Source: Billgrantia campisalis
GTDB lineage: Bacteria > Pseudomonadota > Gammaproteobacteria > Pseudomonadales > Halomonadaceae
Assembly (NCBI RefSeq): GCF_022341425.1
Contig: NZ_JABFUC010000007.1
Coordinates: 1-64,000, forward strand
Reading direction: 5' to 3'
Length of the DNA: 64,000 bases
Part shown: one piece after another, positions 1 to 8,737 of the stretch
Layout of the letters: each line of letters opens with the position of its first letter
Position numbering within the stretch: position 1 is the stretch's first letter
Made by a program: the position numbers and the translations under genes
The notes under the pieces: model-generated
What the model was told of the DNA's origin: nothing
The model's database searches: none
The model's input: the letters and a program-made list of their open reading frames with translations, nothing else

Positions 1-3000
1 TGGCGCCGGACTCGACCAGCTGCTTGAACTGCTCGGCGGAGATGGTGACGTTCGTGCCTTCCGGAATGACCAGCTGGTCGATACCAGTGAAGTCTGTGGC
101 CGGATCGACGACGATGTCCTCACCTTCCAGGAAGGTCACGGTGCCAACATCGATCCCTTCCTGATCCAGGGTACCGAAGTCGAACTCGGAGCCATCGTAG
201 TTGGCTACATTCAGCGTGGCGGAGTCCTCATCAACATCAAATGCAGCGATCAGATCAATTTCCTGCAGCTGGTTGACGTTGAGTGTCAGCTCGGAATCCT
301 TGGCAAGGGCGATGGCATCGATACCGATCAGCTCGACATTGGAGAGGTCAATGACCCCGCCTTCGAAGCCGCTGAAGCTGAAATCGTCAGTGTCAACATG
401 CTCACCCACACCCAGCACAGCGGTACCGTCGACGCCGGACATGTCGATGGTCTCGAGCACATCTTCATCGAAGCTGCTGCCATCCAACCACAGCTGAACG
501 TCAGAGGGGTTGGAGTTGACGGTGATCGAGGACGCATAGTTGGCTTCAAGGGTACCGATGATGGCGTCGCCGTCGGCCACGTTGATGGTTACGTCACCGG
601 CATTGGTGATGATGCCATCGACATGCAGCGAACGCGTGCCACCGGTGGAGGTAGCGCCCAGGGTCACACCAGCGTTGTTGATGTTGAACACGCCAGAGGC
701 TTCGCCATCGCGGAACCAGAGGGCTTCCACCGTACCGATGTTGGAGGCGTTGGGGTCGCCAGCGGCCTTGGACAGCTCGTCGAAGTTGGCGAAGCCGTCA
801 CCTTCCAGGAGGATTTCCGGGTTGGTGCTACCGAACGGCAGGTTGTTGAAGGTCAGGGTGTAGCCCTGATTGCCCTTCAGGCCGACCTGCTCGAGGTCCT
901 GGGAGCTGTCGGAGATGTTGAAGAAGCGATCTTCGCCACCCAGGTCCACGACCACATACTCGGCTACGCCCTGAGTGGGCAGACCGGTTGCGGGATCGGG
1001 AGAGGCCTCACCCACATCACCTGCCAGCATCACATCGATGCGGGTACCGGTGTTATTGCCAATGATGGAGCCCCACTCATCATCGGCAGTATTGTAGATC
1101 TGATCGAAGTTCTTGATGGTCAGACCTTCCACCGTGCCTTCCAGCTCGGAGAAGTCGATGAAGAAGATGCCATCACCACCGTTCAGCTCGACGTAACCAT
1201 CGAACACGACGTCCTGCGACCCGGTGATCACCAGGGTCTGGGCACCCGTCTCGATGTCACCGATCGGCTGATCGTCAGCGCTGAGCAGGTCGGTATCGAT
1301 GGTCAGCACGTCGAGGCTATCGACAGTGTCCGGACGCTCGAAGCCGTTGAAGCTGCGCTCAATGGTGAGGTTATCATCACCCCAACCAGAGATGGTACCG
1401 CCAGTGCTGTAGTTGCTCTGACCGGTGGCATCGAACTGCAGGCCAGCCTCGGTGATAACCAAGAAGCCTTTGCTCGGGCCGTCTTCGGCGTCAAACTCAA
1501 TGCCATCTTCAGCCACATACTTGTGCAGCTCTTCGGCGGTCAGGGTCAGGGTGGCACCCTTCTCGACGATCAGGCTCAGCTTGATGTTGCTGTCCAGATC
1601 GAAGTCGGCCATCAGCTCAGACAGCGAGGTGTCTTCGCTGATGATCACTTCGATTTCAACGGTGTCGCGATGGTTGGTCTCGAGGACACCACCCCAGAGG
1701 GCAAACTGCTCCTGGTTGAGGGTCAGTTTGCTGCTTTGGTGCAGCACGACGCGATCCACGGTCACATCGTCGGTGTTGACCAAGTCGAGTTCGACGTCAC
1801 CCTTGATGTGCAGGGTCAGCTCGCTGCCCGCAATCTTGGAGCCACGGCCGGCGTCAACGCCGTCGAGGATCAGGGTGTCACGGCCGGCGTTGGTGTCGAC
1901 GTTCAGCACCACACCGGCTTCGGTGCCGCTGATGGCGATAACGTCGCGCGCCTGGGAGCCGAGCACGGTGACTTCCTGGAGCAGGTCGCTGCCGCCGGTG
2001 CCGTCGGCATCGTCCAGGTTGTCAGAAGCGGTGATACCCAGGCGCAGGCCACCGGTGTTGGCGGAGGCATCGACGTGAGCCTCACCGAAGGCGAACTGCA
2101 GGTCGGAGTTGATGACCAGCTCGCCGCTGCCGGAGACATTCAGTTCACGCAGGAATTCACCGAAGTCTGCGTTCTCCAGAACGTTCAGGCGGCCTTCGGA
2201 GAGCAGGTTGACGGTACCGGCGTTGTGGCCGAGCGCCAGGTTACCGGTGTTCATGGTGACGTTGGCCAGCTCCAGCTCGACGGCATCGCCCAGGCCACGG
2301 CCGTAGTAGAGGTTGACGTCCTGGGTGAAGTTGCCTTCCAGGCGGGCGGTCGCACTGCCTTCGATGCCGAGGAGGTGCAGGGCACCTGCCTCACCTTCGC
2401 CGCTGAAGGCACCGCCTTCGTTGATGACCAGCTTCTCGAGCTCGCGGGCGCGGCTCAGGTCGAGGATGCTGGCACCGCCATCGATGTCGGGCATCGGGAA
2501 GTTGGCGTCTTCGAAGATCGTCTCGCTGACTTGATAGTAGTTCGGCAGATTCTGGACCTGCACTTCCTGGATGTTCTTCAGCTGGAAGGGCTGGGCGAAG
2601 AAGCCCTTCATGTCCACTTCGAGGACATTGTAGCCACCGCCGCCGTCGATGTAGGCACCGTGCAGCAGCTCGGGGCGACCGGCGATGATCAGGTCGTTGG
2701 CGCTGGTGGTGTAGCCGGACTCGAAGGCACCGCCGTTGTTCTGGGTGGGAGTCAGAACGATGCCAGTCTGAGTGACTTCTTCATTCTGCTGGAGGCCATC
2801 GATGATCTCGGCGAACAGCGCGGCCGGAGTATCGATGGTGGCCTCGAAGACGGAGCCATCCAGCAGGGTCACGGTGATGGTGGAGTTATCGCCGCTGTCG
2901 GAAATATTGACGTTTTCGACGTTGACGATCTTGTCGCCGGAGACCTCGATACCCAGGTCTTCCAGGGTCAGGTCGCTGACGCTTTGCAGGAAGGCCAGGG

Positions 3001-3622
3001 CGTCCTCAACGTCCACGCCATTCCAGCTCAGCGTGGTCTCGGTCTGAGTGGGAATTTCAGTGAGCGTGAAGACGTTCTGGGTGCTGGGCTGGCCGGCGGC
3101 CTTAACCAGCTGGGCAATAAACCCGTCGACATCTACCGCTGCAGGATCGGTGTTCTCGTTGACATTGACCAGGAACTGACGCGCCGTGTTGGCAGCGTTG
3201 TTACCCTGATAGGCAGTGATCTCGTTGGGATCGTCGATGGCGTCGGTGAACGACTGTGCCACGGCCAGCTTGTTGTCGAGGGCTACGGCGTCTTCGTTCT
3301 GCGCGCCACCCGCGATGGTCAGAGCGATCTCGGCCAGGGTCAGGTTGCCGGCTTCCAGATGGTCGACATAGAAGGCCAGACCTTCCGCCTCGGCGCTACG
3401 GCCGAACAGCTGGAAGTAGAGATTGTTGACCAACTGCTCGTTGGACATGCTGCCGAAACGGGCATCAAATTCCGGCGAGGTGCCGAAATCGTTGATCACC
3501 GCGTCGATCCCTCGCTCGTCGATCTGTTCTGCCCAGTACTGCTGGCCAGACGGATCGGCCGGGCGACCGTAGTAGGCCACGTACAGTTTTTGGACCAGAT
3601 CCAAAGATTCTTGTGTTGCCAT
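1..3622 (-). CDS. Large acidic DUF4214 surface/secreted protein (3' end beyond window)
   Basis: The minus strand is open from an ATG at 3622 to the left edge, giving 1207 codons without a stop, so the C-terminus is missing. A GGAG Shine-Dalgarno lies about 11 nt before the start. Residues about 1-140 resemble DUF4214 repeats (LYVAYYGRPADPSGQQYW, then LYFQLFGRSAEAEGLAFYVD). The rest is rich in Asp, Gly, Asn and Thr, looks beta-rich, and repeats short segments of the type LTLTAEELHKYV. I see no cysteine and no signal peptide. DUF4214 proteins are often large exported surface proteins. With a type I secretion system at 16099-20771 and a glycan exporter in between, the inferred role is a type I-secreted surface-layer or adhesin-like protein. 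The secretion signal would be in the unseen C-terminus. A large plus-strand ORF over this gene is its antisense shadow. Confidence 0.85.
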   Translation of the reverse strand, partial: MATQESLDLVQKLYVAYYGRPADPSGQQYWAEQIDERGIDAVINDFGTSPEFDARFGSMSNEQLVNNLYFQLFGRSAEAEGLAFYVDHLEAGNLTLAEIALTIAGGAQNEDAVALDNKLAVAQSFTDAIDDPNEITAYQGNNAANTARQFLVNVNENTDPAAVDVDGFIAQLVKAAGQPSTQNVFTLTEIPTQTETTLSWNGVDVEDALAFLQSVSDLTLEDLGIEVSGDKIVNVENVNISDSGDNSTITVTLLDGSVFEATIDTPAALFAEIIDGLQQNEEVTQTGIVLTPTQNNGGAFESGYTTSANDLIIAGRPELLHGAYIDGGGGYNVLEVDMKGFFAQPFQLKNIQEVQVQNLPNYYQVSETIFEDANFPMPDIDGGASILDLSRARELEKLVINEGGAFSGEGEAGALHLLGIEGSATARLEGNFTQDVNLYYGRGLGDAVELELANVTMNTGNLALGHNAGTVNLLSEGRLNVLENADFGEFLRELNVSGSGELVINSDLQFAFGEAHVDASANTGGLRLGITASDNLDDADGTGGSDLLQEVTVLGSQARDVIAISGTEAGVVLNVDTNAGRDTLILDGVDAGRGSKIAGSELTLHIKGDVELDLVNTDDVTVDRVVLHQSSKLTLNQEQFALWGGVLETNHRDTVEIEVIISEDTSLSELMADFDLDSNIKLSLIVEKGATLTLTAEELHKYVAEDGIEFDAEDGPSKGFLVITEAGLQFDATGQSNYSTGGTISGWGDDNLTIERSFNGFERPDTVDSLDVLTIDTDLLSADDQPIGDIETGAQTLVITGSQDVVFDGYVELNGGDGIFFIDFSELEGTVEGLTIKNFDQIYNTADDEWGSIIGNNTGTRIDVMLAGDVGEASPDPATGLPTQGVAEYVVVDLGGEDRFFNISDSSQDLEQVGLKGNQGYTLTFNNLPFGSTNPEILLEGDGFANFDELSKAAGDPNASNIGTVEALWFRDGEASGVFNINNAGVTLGATSTGGTRSLHVDGIITNAGDVTINVADGDAIIGTLEANYASSITVNSNPSDVQLWLDGSSFDEDVLETIDMSGVDGTAVLGVGEHVDTDDFSFSGFEGGVIDLSNVELIGIDAIALAKDSELTLNVNQLQEIDLIAAFDVDEDSATLNVANYDGSEFDFGTLDQEGIDVGTVTFLEGEDIVVDPATDFTGIDQLVIPEGTNVTISAEQFKQLVESGA

Positions 3623-3683
3623 GGGACTATAGTCTCCTTCCAATTTGAAGATCCGACGCTACAGGAGCATCAGCCCTTGCATC

Positions 3684-3701
3684 ACCTTGAGCGCTCAAGG
3701 T
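3684..3701. repeat. Perfect 18-bp palindrome in the surface-protein leader
   Basis: The sequence ACCTTGAGCGCTCAAGGT is its own reverse complement. It lies 62 bp before the surface-protein start codon. It could be a dimeric regulator site or, in RNA, a hairpin in the leader. No U-tract follows it on the minus strand, so a terminator is unlikely. Confidence 0.6.
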
Positions 3702-4011
3702 CTTTCCATGGTGGTGCCTCGCGCCGACAATTTGAGCGACTGTCGGCGTAACAGGACGGCAAGCGTTCCCTTGAACCCGCCGATCCTGCGACAGTCTACC
3801 AATCCTCCGGGCGCGGCGTTCCACGCATCAATGTAATGGCCTCCCTCCAATATCGTCAACGCCTGGAGCCATTAAAAACCAAGACAAATCTTGCCACTAG
3901 CCATTGACATCTTCATGACGACCATCCTCATGACCGAAATCTCATTCATAACTTATCATGAGCAGCCCCCCGTGTGCCGCTCACGCTTTTTTCACTCTAG
4001 AAGGCAACCAC

Positions 4012-4047
4012 CGCATCCGCAACTTGCCCGCGCATCCGCAACTTGCC
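4012..4047. repeat. Short direct repeat, period 19 bp
   Basis: Two identical 17-base copies of CGCATCCGCAACTTGCC lie at 4012-4028 and 4031-4047, two bases apart. They sit just downstream (minus strand) of the glycosyltransferase stop codon. Function unknown. Confidence 0.6.
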
Positions 4048-4082
4048 TAAGCCGCATCATTTGATCAACGCTGATTAATCGG

Positions 4083-5108
4083 TCATGAGGACAGCAAGGT
4101 TTCAATGACAGCTTCCCAACCGATATCTAACCCAGCATAGACGGCACGCGCTGCCTGGCCCATTTCTGCCGTACGCCGCCGGTCTTGCCAAGCGGCGTCA
4201 CACGCGGCGGCCAGGGCCTCTGGGGTCGGCGAGGTGATCCAGCCCGACTCCCCGGGCTCGATGAAGGCGGTGGGCCCGCCGCTGTCGGTGCAGGAAATCA
4301 CCGGCTTGGCGCTGAGCATCGCCTCCAGAGTGACGTAGCCGTAATCCTCGTCGAAGGGAGGAAAGGCCACCGCCAGGGCGTGGGCATACAGCGTGAGCTT
4401 TTCGGCTTCGGAGATTCGCCCCAATAGCCGCACGCGGTCTTCCACGCCCAGTGTCTCGATCATGGCCTCCAGCGTGTGGCGCTGGCTGCCATCGCCGGCG
4501 ATCAGCAGTTTTACCGGCGTGGTGAGATGGGCCGCCGCCTCGATCAACAGCGCCTGGCGCTTCAGCGGCTCCAGGCGGCTGGGGTAGAAAATGTAGCCCC
4601 AGTCGGCGGCGCAGGTGAAGCGCTCCGGCCGGTGGGGCGGATGATAGAGCGGCTGAGCCGCGAGGCCATTGTACTCTCGAAGTCGCTCGGCCACGCGAGG
4701 AGAATTGGCATAGCGTCGGCTTGCCTTGGCCAGGTGGTGACGGTCGTAGGCTTCCACCTTGGGTTTCAGAGCGGCGAGCGCGGGGCTGGCGTTGTTCGGG
4801 TCATAGAGCTCGTAGCAGGCACGGTGCTGATGCATCAGCCAGACGACATGATCGGGGTGGTTCACCCCGTAGCCGGGAAACTGCAGGCTGATCACCCGGT
4901 CGATGTCCACGTCATTGACGCGGCGCAGGTCGAGCCCTTCCGTGAAGGCCATGAGTCGCTCGATCTCGGCCTCGCCGTAATGAAACGGCAGCCGCAAAAG
5001 CTCGGCCTGGTGGCCGTGCTGGCGCAGGGCATCCACCAGGCCATTGACGTGATAGTCGGCGCCGCCGGCAATGAAGGGAGTGTGGTTGGCGGTGACCAAC
5101 AGCCTCAT
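4083..5108 (-). CDS. Glycosyltransferase, GT4/GT-B fold
   Basis: A 341-residue protein with a GT-B layout: an N-terminal acceptor half opening MRLLVTANHTPFIAGGADYH, and a C-terminal donor half with LLIAGDGSQ, RVRLLGRISEAEKL and DEDYGYVTLEAMLSAKPVI, which carries the EX7E-type nucleotide-sugar site. It is expected to transfer a sugar from a nucleotide donor to a lipid-linked glycan at the inner membrane face. The ATG at 5108 overlaps the methyltransferase stop as ATGA, so the two are probably translationally coupled. It is the last gene of the row before the surface protein. Donor and linkage cannot be read from sequence. Confidence 0.9.
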   Translation of the reverse strand: MRLLVTANHTPFIAGGADYHVNGLVDALRQHGHQAELLRLPFHYGEAEIERLMAFTEGLDLRRVNDVDIDRVISLQFPGYGVNHPDHVVWLMHQHRACYELYDPNNASPALAALKPKVEAYDRHHLAKASRRYANSPRVAERLREYNGLAAQPLYHPPHRPERFTCAADWGYIFYPSRLEPLKRQALLIEAAAHLTTPVKLLIAGDGSQRHTLEAMIETLGVEDRVRLLGRISEAEKLTLYAHALAVAFPPFDEDYGYVTLEAMLSAKPVISCTDSGGPTAFIEPGESGWITSPTPEALAAACDAAWQDRRRTAEMGQAARAVYAGLDIGWEAVIETLLSS

Positions 5109-6607
5109 GGCTGGCGCTCCTCTTCTCCCGCCATGGGCTTGGTACCTACTACAGCGTAGTCCATGGGCGCGGCCAGCATGGCGTTGAGGCGCTCGACGAC
5201 GGGGCCCTCGCCCGGTACCCGGGTCTGCTCCGGCGGCGGGTTGAAGCGGCGAATGGCGGTATCGCCGAAGCCGTGGAAGCGCAGCAGGAACTGCAGCGTG
5301 GGCGGGGTGAGCGGATGGCGATGGGTCAGGTCATGGTAGAAGCTGTAGCTGGCGACGATGAGGTTTTCGGGGTTGGGCGTCTCGAGGATCAGCACGCCGC
5401 CAGGCACCAGGGCGCGGTATGCCTCGGCCACTAGCTGGAACAGGCTTTCGAACGGCAGGTGTTCGGCGATGTGAAAGCCGCTGATCAGCGCCTGGCTGCC
5501 CGCTTCACATTCGCGCAGGGCGGCCAGTGCGTCCTGATGGGCCACGTCGAAGCCCTGCTCCCGACAGTGGGCGACCATGGTGGCGTTGAGGTCGATGCCG
5601 CGGGGCGCAAAGCCGGCCCGTTGCAGCAGGCGCAGCCACTCGCCGCGGCCGCAGCCCAGGTCCAGGGCCCGCTCGCCGGCCTGGCGGGCCCGGGTCCAGG
5701 CGTCGCGATAGTGATCCAGATGGCTGGCGATATCCGCCTCGGGGCCCCGGAAGGCGGCCTCGAAGGCGAGGTAGTAGGCGTCCAGCTCCTCGTCCATGCC
5801 GGCGCCCAGGGGCGACTCTGGGGGCGCGGAAGCCACGGACTGGGCCGTGGCTGGGTGCGTGGGCGGGGCTGTGGATAGCGCCGAGGGTGAGGTCGCACCC
5901 GAGGCTGTACGCTTGCGCAGCACGGCGAGCTGCTCCCAGAGCGAGCGCTGACGGGCGTACTCATGATCTTGACGTTGGCCAAATTGGTTCTGACGATCGT
6001 CCATTTCCAGCACGGCGGTGATCAGCTCGCGACGCTCCTGCTCCCAGGTGGCGCGCTGGGCCAGGAGGCGCGCCAGTGAGGCCTCGTGCCGCCAGTCGCG
6101 GCGCCGCCAGCGGGTCACCAGGGCGAGGAGCCGTGTCAACAGGCGCTGGACCGGCAGGTATCGCCGGTCCAGCCGGCCCGCCCGGTTCGCTGCGGCAATC
6201 ACCCGCCGCAGCCCAGCGGGCAGCTCGACCCCCTGGTGCCGGCAATGCTCCCGGCTCTCTTGCGAGTCGGCCAGGAGGGCCGCCACCTGCAGCCGACCCA
6301 GCTCGGGCAGTATGCCCAGGTAGTAGTCGCGCCCTTCCGGGTCGATCTCCCGTCCCAGCAGATACCGGTAGAGGGTGGCGAGGAAGGCCTCGGCATCGCG
6401 GTCCCAGGCCAGCAGCTCGGCCAGTTCGGGGCGCCGGGGGTCGAGGAGCGGGTCCGGCGCCGACAGCCCTTCTCGCAGCGCCAGCAGTTGGCGGCGCCAG
6501 TCGCCGATCGGGGGAGCGATGGGGGGCTGCTCGGCATCCAGGGTGGCAGCGGCATCCCGCAGCCTGTTCACCAGAGCCTCAAGCTCGGTTTGCTGCGACT
6601 CGCTCAT
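5105..6607 (-). CDS. SAM-dependent methyltransferase with DUF4214-like N-terminal region
   Basis: 500 residues. The N-terminal part contains FLATLYRYLLGREIDPEGRD, very like a DUF4214 unit and like the start of the surface protein in this window. A charged, possibly helical middle (residues about 170-225) is followed by a low-complexity Ser/Ala/Pro linker. The C-terminal half is a class I methyltransferase with the SAM loop ALDLGCGRGEWLRLL and the acidic strand end GIDLNATM. It sits immediately after wzt (ATGA overlap) and before a glycosyltransferase (ATGA overlap). In ABC-transporter glycan systems such as E. coli O8/O9a, a WbdD-type methyltransferase caps the chain and Wzt recognises the cap. 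A capping role is inferred here; no kinase domain as in WbdD was seen. Confidence 0.85.
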   Translation of the reverse strand: MSESQQTELEALVNRLRDAAATLDAEQPPIAPPIGDWRRQLLALREGLSAPDPLLDPRRPELAELLAWDRDAEAFLATLYRYLLGREIDPEGRDYYLGILPELGRLQVAALLADSQESREHCRHQGVELPAGLRRVIAAANRAGRLDRRYLPVQRLLTRLLALVTRWRRRDWRHEASLARLLAQRATWEQERRELITAVLEMDDRQNQFGQRQDHEYARQRSLWEQLAVLRKRTASGATSPSALSTAPPTHPATAQSVASAPPESPLGAGMDEELDAYYLAFEAAFRGPEADIASHLDHYRDAWTRARQAGERALDLGCGRGEWLRLLQRAGFAPRGIDLNATMVAHCREQGFDVAHQDALAALRECEAGSQALISGFHIAEHLPFESLFQLVAEAYRALVPGGVLILETPNPENLIVASYSFYHDLTHRHPLTPPTLQFLLRFHGFGDTAIRRFNPPPEQTRVPGEGPVVERLNAMLAAPMDYAVVGTKPMAGEEERQP

Positions 6608-7830
6608 GTCGATTCCTTCTCGGGCAGCCCCTGGTCTGAGGCGTTCAGGTCGATCTCGCAGGGCAACCGGCAGAGCCCCGAGAATTTCGGGCCCAGATAG
6701 CCGGCCACTTCGAACTGCAGGGCGCTGTCATGCCACCAGTAGCAGTCATCGAGGTGGTGATCGCCGGAGTGCAGGGCCAGGGTGATGGTGTACTTGCCGG
6801 GCGCGATGGCGGCCTCGATGGCCAGGTGGATGCGCCGACGCTCGCCGGCGGTCAGGCGGAAGGGACCCTGGCGCTGATGGGTGTTGATGCCGAACACATC
6901 CTGACCGAAGCGGTCGCGTATCATGATGCCCAGCGCCACATCCTCCAGGGCCTGGCGGGCGTGGAGGTCGAGACTCACTTCCAGGGTCTCGCCGCTGCTC
7001 AGGGTGGTGCTGCCGCTGCGCCGTCCGAGGGCGCTGGCGCCGGTGATCTCTACCTGATAGGTGCCATAGGCGCCGTGCTGGCGGGCCTGGTGGCGCCCCT
7101 CCTCCTCCTCGGCCTGGCGCGCCATGATGCGATTGTAGAGGTTGGCGGCGCCTTCGGGGTCGCCCTCGTGCACCACCCGGCCGTCTTCCAGCACCAGGGC
7201 GCGGTCGCAGAGTACCTTGACGGCGTTGAGGTCGTGGGAGACGAACAGGATGGCGCCGCCCTGCTCCTTGAACTCGCGGATGCGCTTCATGCACTTCTGC
7301 TGGAAGTAGCCGTCGCCCACCGACAGGGCTTCGTCGACCAGCAGACAGGCGGGGTCGGCATGGATGGCGACGGCAAAGCCGAGCCGCATGACCATGCCGG
7401 AGGAGTAGGTGCGCAGCGGCTCGTGGATATAGTCGCCGAGCTCGGAGAAATCGATGATGGCCTGGCGGCGGGCATCGATCTCCTCGTGGGTCATGCCTAG
7501 CATCAGGGCGTTGGCGGTGATGTTCTGGGCGCCACTGAGCTCTGGGTTGAAACCGGTGCCGAGCTCGAGCAGGCCGGTGACGCGGCCGTCGATATGGATC
7601 TGGCCGGCATCCGGCAGCAGCACACCGGTCATCAGCTTGAGCAGGGTGGACTTGCCCGCACCGTTGCGGCCCAGCACGCCCAGCACCTCGCCCTCGCCCA
7701 CCTGGAAGCTGACGCCGTCCAGCGCCACATGGGTGGCGTGGCGGGCACGGCCCGTCAATGCCTCGAGCAGCCGATCCGCCGGTTTGGCAAATAGCTTGAA
7801 GGACTTGTGCAGGTCGTTGACGGTGATCAT
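6604..7830 (-). CDS. wzt: ABC glycan exporter, ATP-binding subunit with Wzt-type C-terminal domain
   Basis: 408 residues. The ATPase half shows Walker A GRNGAGKST, the signature region YSSGMVMRLGFA, Walker B LLVDEAL and switch His in LFVSHD. After residue about 245 comes a beta-rich domain with FGINTHQRQGPFRL and the closing region YTITLALHSGDHHLDDCYWW, typical of the Wzt domain that binds the finished, end-modified O-polysaccharide. It pairs with the permease encoded just upstream. The ATG at 7830 has a GAGG motif in front. Unlike its tightly packed neighbours it is separated from wzm by 91 bp holding a tandem repeat. Confidence 0.93.
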   Translation of the reverse strand: MITVNDLHKSFKLFAKPADRLLEALTGRARHATHVALDGVSFQVGEGEVLGVLGRNGAGKSTLLKLMTGVLLPDAGQIHIDGRVTGLLELGTGFNPELSGAQNITANALMLGMTHEEIDARRQAIIDFSELGDYIHEPLRTYSSGMVMRLGFAVAIHADPACLLVDEALSVGDGYFQQKCMKRIREFKEQGGAILFVSHDLNAVKVLCDRALVLEDGRVVHEGDPEGAANLYNRIMARQAEEEEGRHQARQHGAYGTYQVEITGASALGRRSGSTTLSSGETLEVSLDLHARQALEDVALGIMIRDRFGQDVFGINTHQRQGPFRLTAGERRRIHLAIEAAIAPGKYTITLALHSGDHHLDDCYWWHDSALQFEVAGYLGPKFSGLCRLPCEIDLNASDQGLPEKEST

Positions 7831-7859
7831 CGCTGGCCTCTTTTGAAAAGCGTCACGGG

Positions 7860-7928
7860 CAGTCCTGAACGGGTGTTATAAACAGTCCTGAACGGGTGTT
7901 ATAGACAGTCCTGAACGGGTGTTATAAA
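7860..7928. repeat. 23-bp tandem repeat, three copies, between wzm and wzt
   Basis: Three consecutive 23-base units (7860-7882, 7883-7905, 7906-7928), each beginning CAGTCCTGAACGGGTGTTAT and differing by one base (AAA or AGA at the end). A fourth partial unit of five bases follows. The third unit contains the wzm stop codon, so copy-number change would mainly alter the wzm-wzt spacing. The rest of this gene row has overlaps or near-zero gaps. Confidence 0.9.
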
Positions 7929-8737
7929 CAGTCACGCAGGTCGCGCTCGGTGCGTTTGAGCAGCCACAGGGCCGTGAGCAGCAGCGCCAGGGTGGCCAGG
8001 GCGACACCGATCAACCCCAGCCCTCCGGGCCACTGGTGGTACATGATCAGGTCGCGGTAGGCATCGACCAGCTGGTAGATGGGGTTGAAGCGCATGTAGC
8101 CCATGACCCACTCCGGCAGGATATCGCTGACGTAGACGATCGGCGTGGTCCAGAACAGCACCGGCAGCAGCACGGCCACCGCTTCCTTGATGTCCTTGAG
8201 ATAGACGGCAAGGATCGCCAGCAGTAGCCCCAGCGCGTAGGTGAAGGCGAGCTGCAGGGCAAACACCAGCGGCACGCCCAGCCACCAGGCGCTGAAGGGG
8301 AAGCCGATCAGCCACAGAAAGGCGGCGAAGAAGGCCATGCTGATGGCGTAGATGATGCTTTCGGCCAGCAGCACGGACGCCGGCAGCGCCTTGAGCGACA
8401 CCTTCACCTTGGTGATCAGGTGGGCCCGCTCGGCGTAGAGGTTGGTGATGCTGCTGAGCGACTTGGCGAAGGCCGTCCAGGCGAGAATGCCGCAGATCAG
8501 GTAGATGCTGTAGGTGTACTGGTCGATCTCGGCGCCGAAGCCTTCGAGCCTGGCGCCCATGATCCGGGAGAAGACCAGCACGAAGACCAGGATGTTGATC
8601 AGCGGTCCGATCAGCGTCCAGGCCTTGCCGATCACCGAGCCCTTGTGGCGGTCGACCAGTTCCTGACGGGCCAGGTGCCAGATGAGCGGCAGCTGGGCCC
8701 GCCAGCCGGCCAGCCGGGGTTGCAGTGCATTCAACAT
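7922..8737 (-). CDS. wzm: ABC glycan exporter, permease subunit
   Basis: 271 residues with about six membrane segments. It opens with the ABC-2 family pattern ELVDRHKGSVIGKAW followed by the hydrophobic segment PLINILVFVLVFSRIM. It should form the channel that moves the completed lipid-linked polysaccharide across the inner membrane with Wzt. The open frame extends far upstream, but that part is antisense to the glycosyltransferase. The ATG at 8737 overlaps the upstream stop by 7 bp (ATGTTGA) and gives the normal family length, so it is the chosen start. Confidence 0.93.
   Translation of the reverse strand: MLNALQPRLAGWRAQLPLIWHLARQELVDRHKGSVIGKAWTLIGPLINILVFVLVFSRIMGARLEGFGAEIDQYTYSIYLICGILAWTAFAKSLSSITNLYAERAHLITKVKVSLKALPASVLLAESIIYAISMAFFAAFLWLIGFPFSAWWLGVPLVFALQLAFTYALGLLLAILAVYLKDIKEAVAVLLPVLFWTTPIVYVSDILPEWVMGYMRFNPIYQLVDAYRDLIMYHQWPGGLGLIGVALATLALLLTALWLLKRTERDLRDCL

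Larger units (their letters stand above)
3623..4082. other. 460-bp leader region of the surface-protein gene
   Basis: No convincing gene is present. It separates the last glycosyltransferase gene from the surface-protein start and is more AT-rich than its neighbours. It contains a perfect 18-bp palindrome (3684-3701), a short direct repeat (4012-4047) and several weak -10-like boxes on the minus strand. One weak candidate is a minus-strand TTGACG followed 17 bp later by TTACAT, upstream of the palindrome. The length suggests an independent promoter and a long 5' leader for the surface protein, which is an inference. Confidence 0.5.

Noticed and set aside
398..3751. 1117-codon open frame on the plus strand
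   Set aside because: It is the antisense of the DUF4214 gene. The minus strand gives a coherent acidic, repeat-like protein with a ribosome site; the plus frame lacks any family motif and starts without one.
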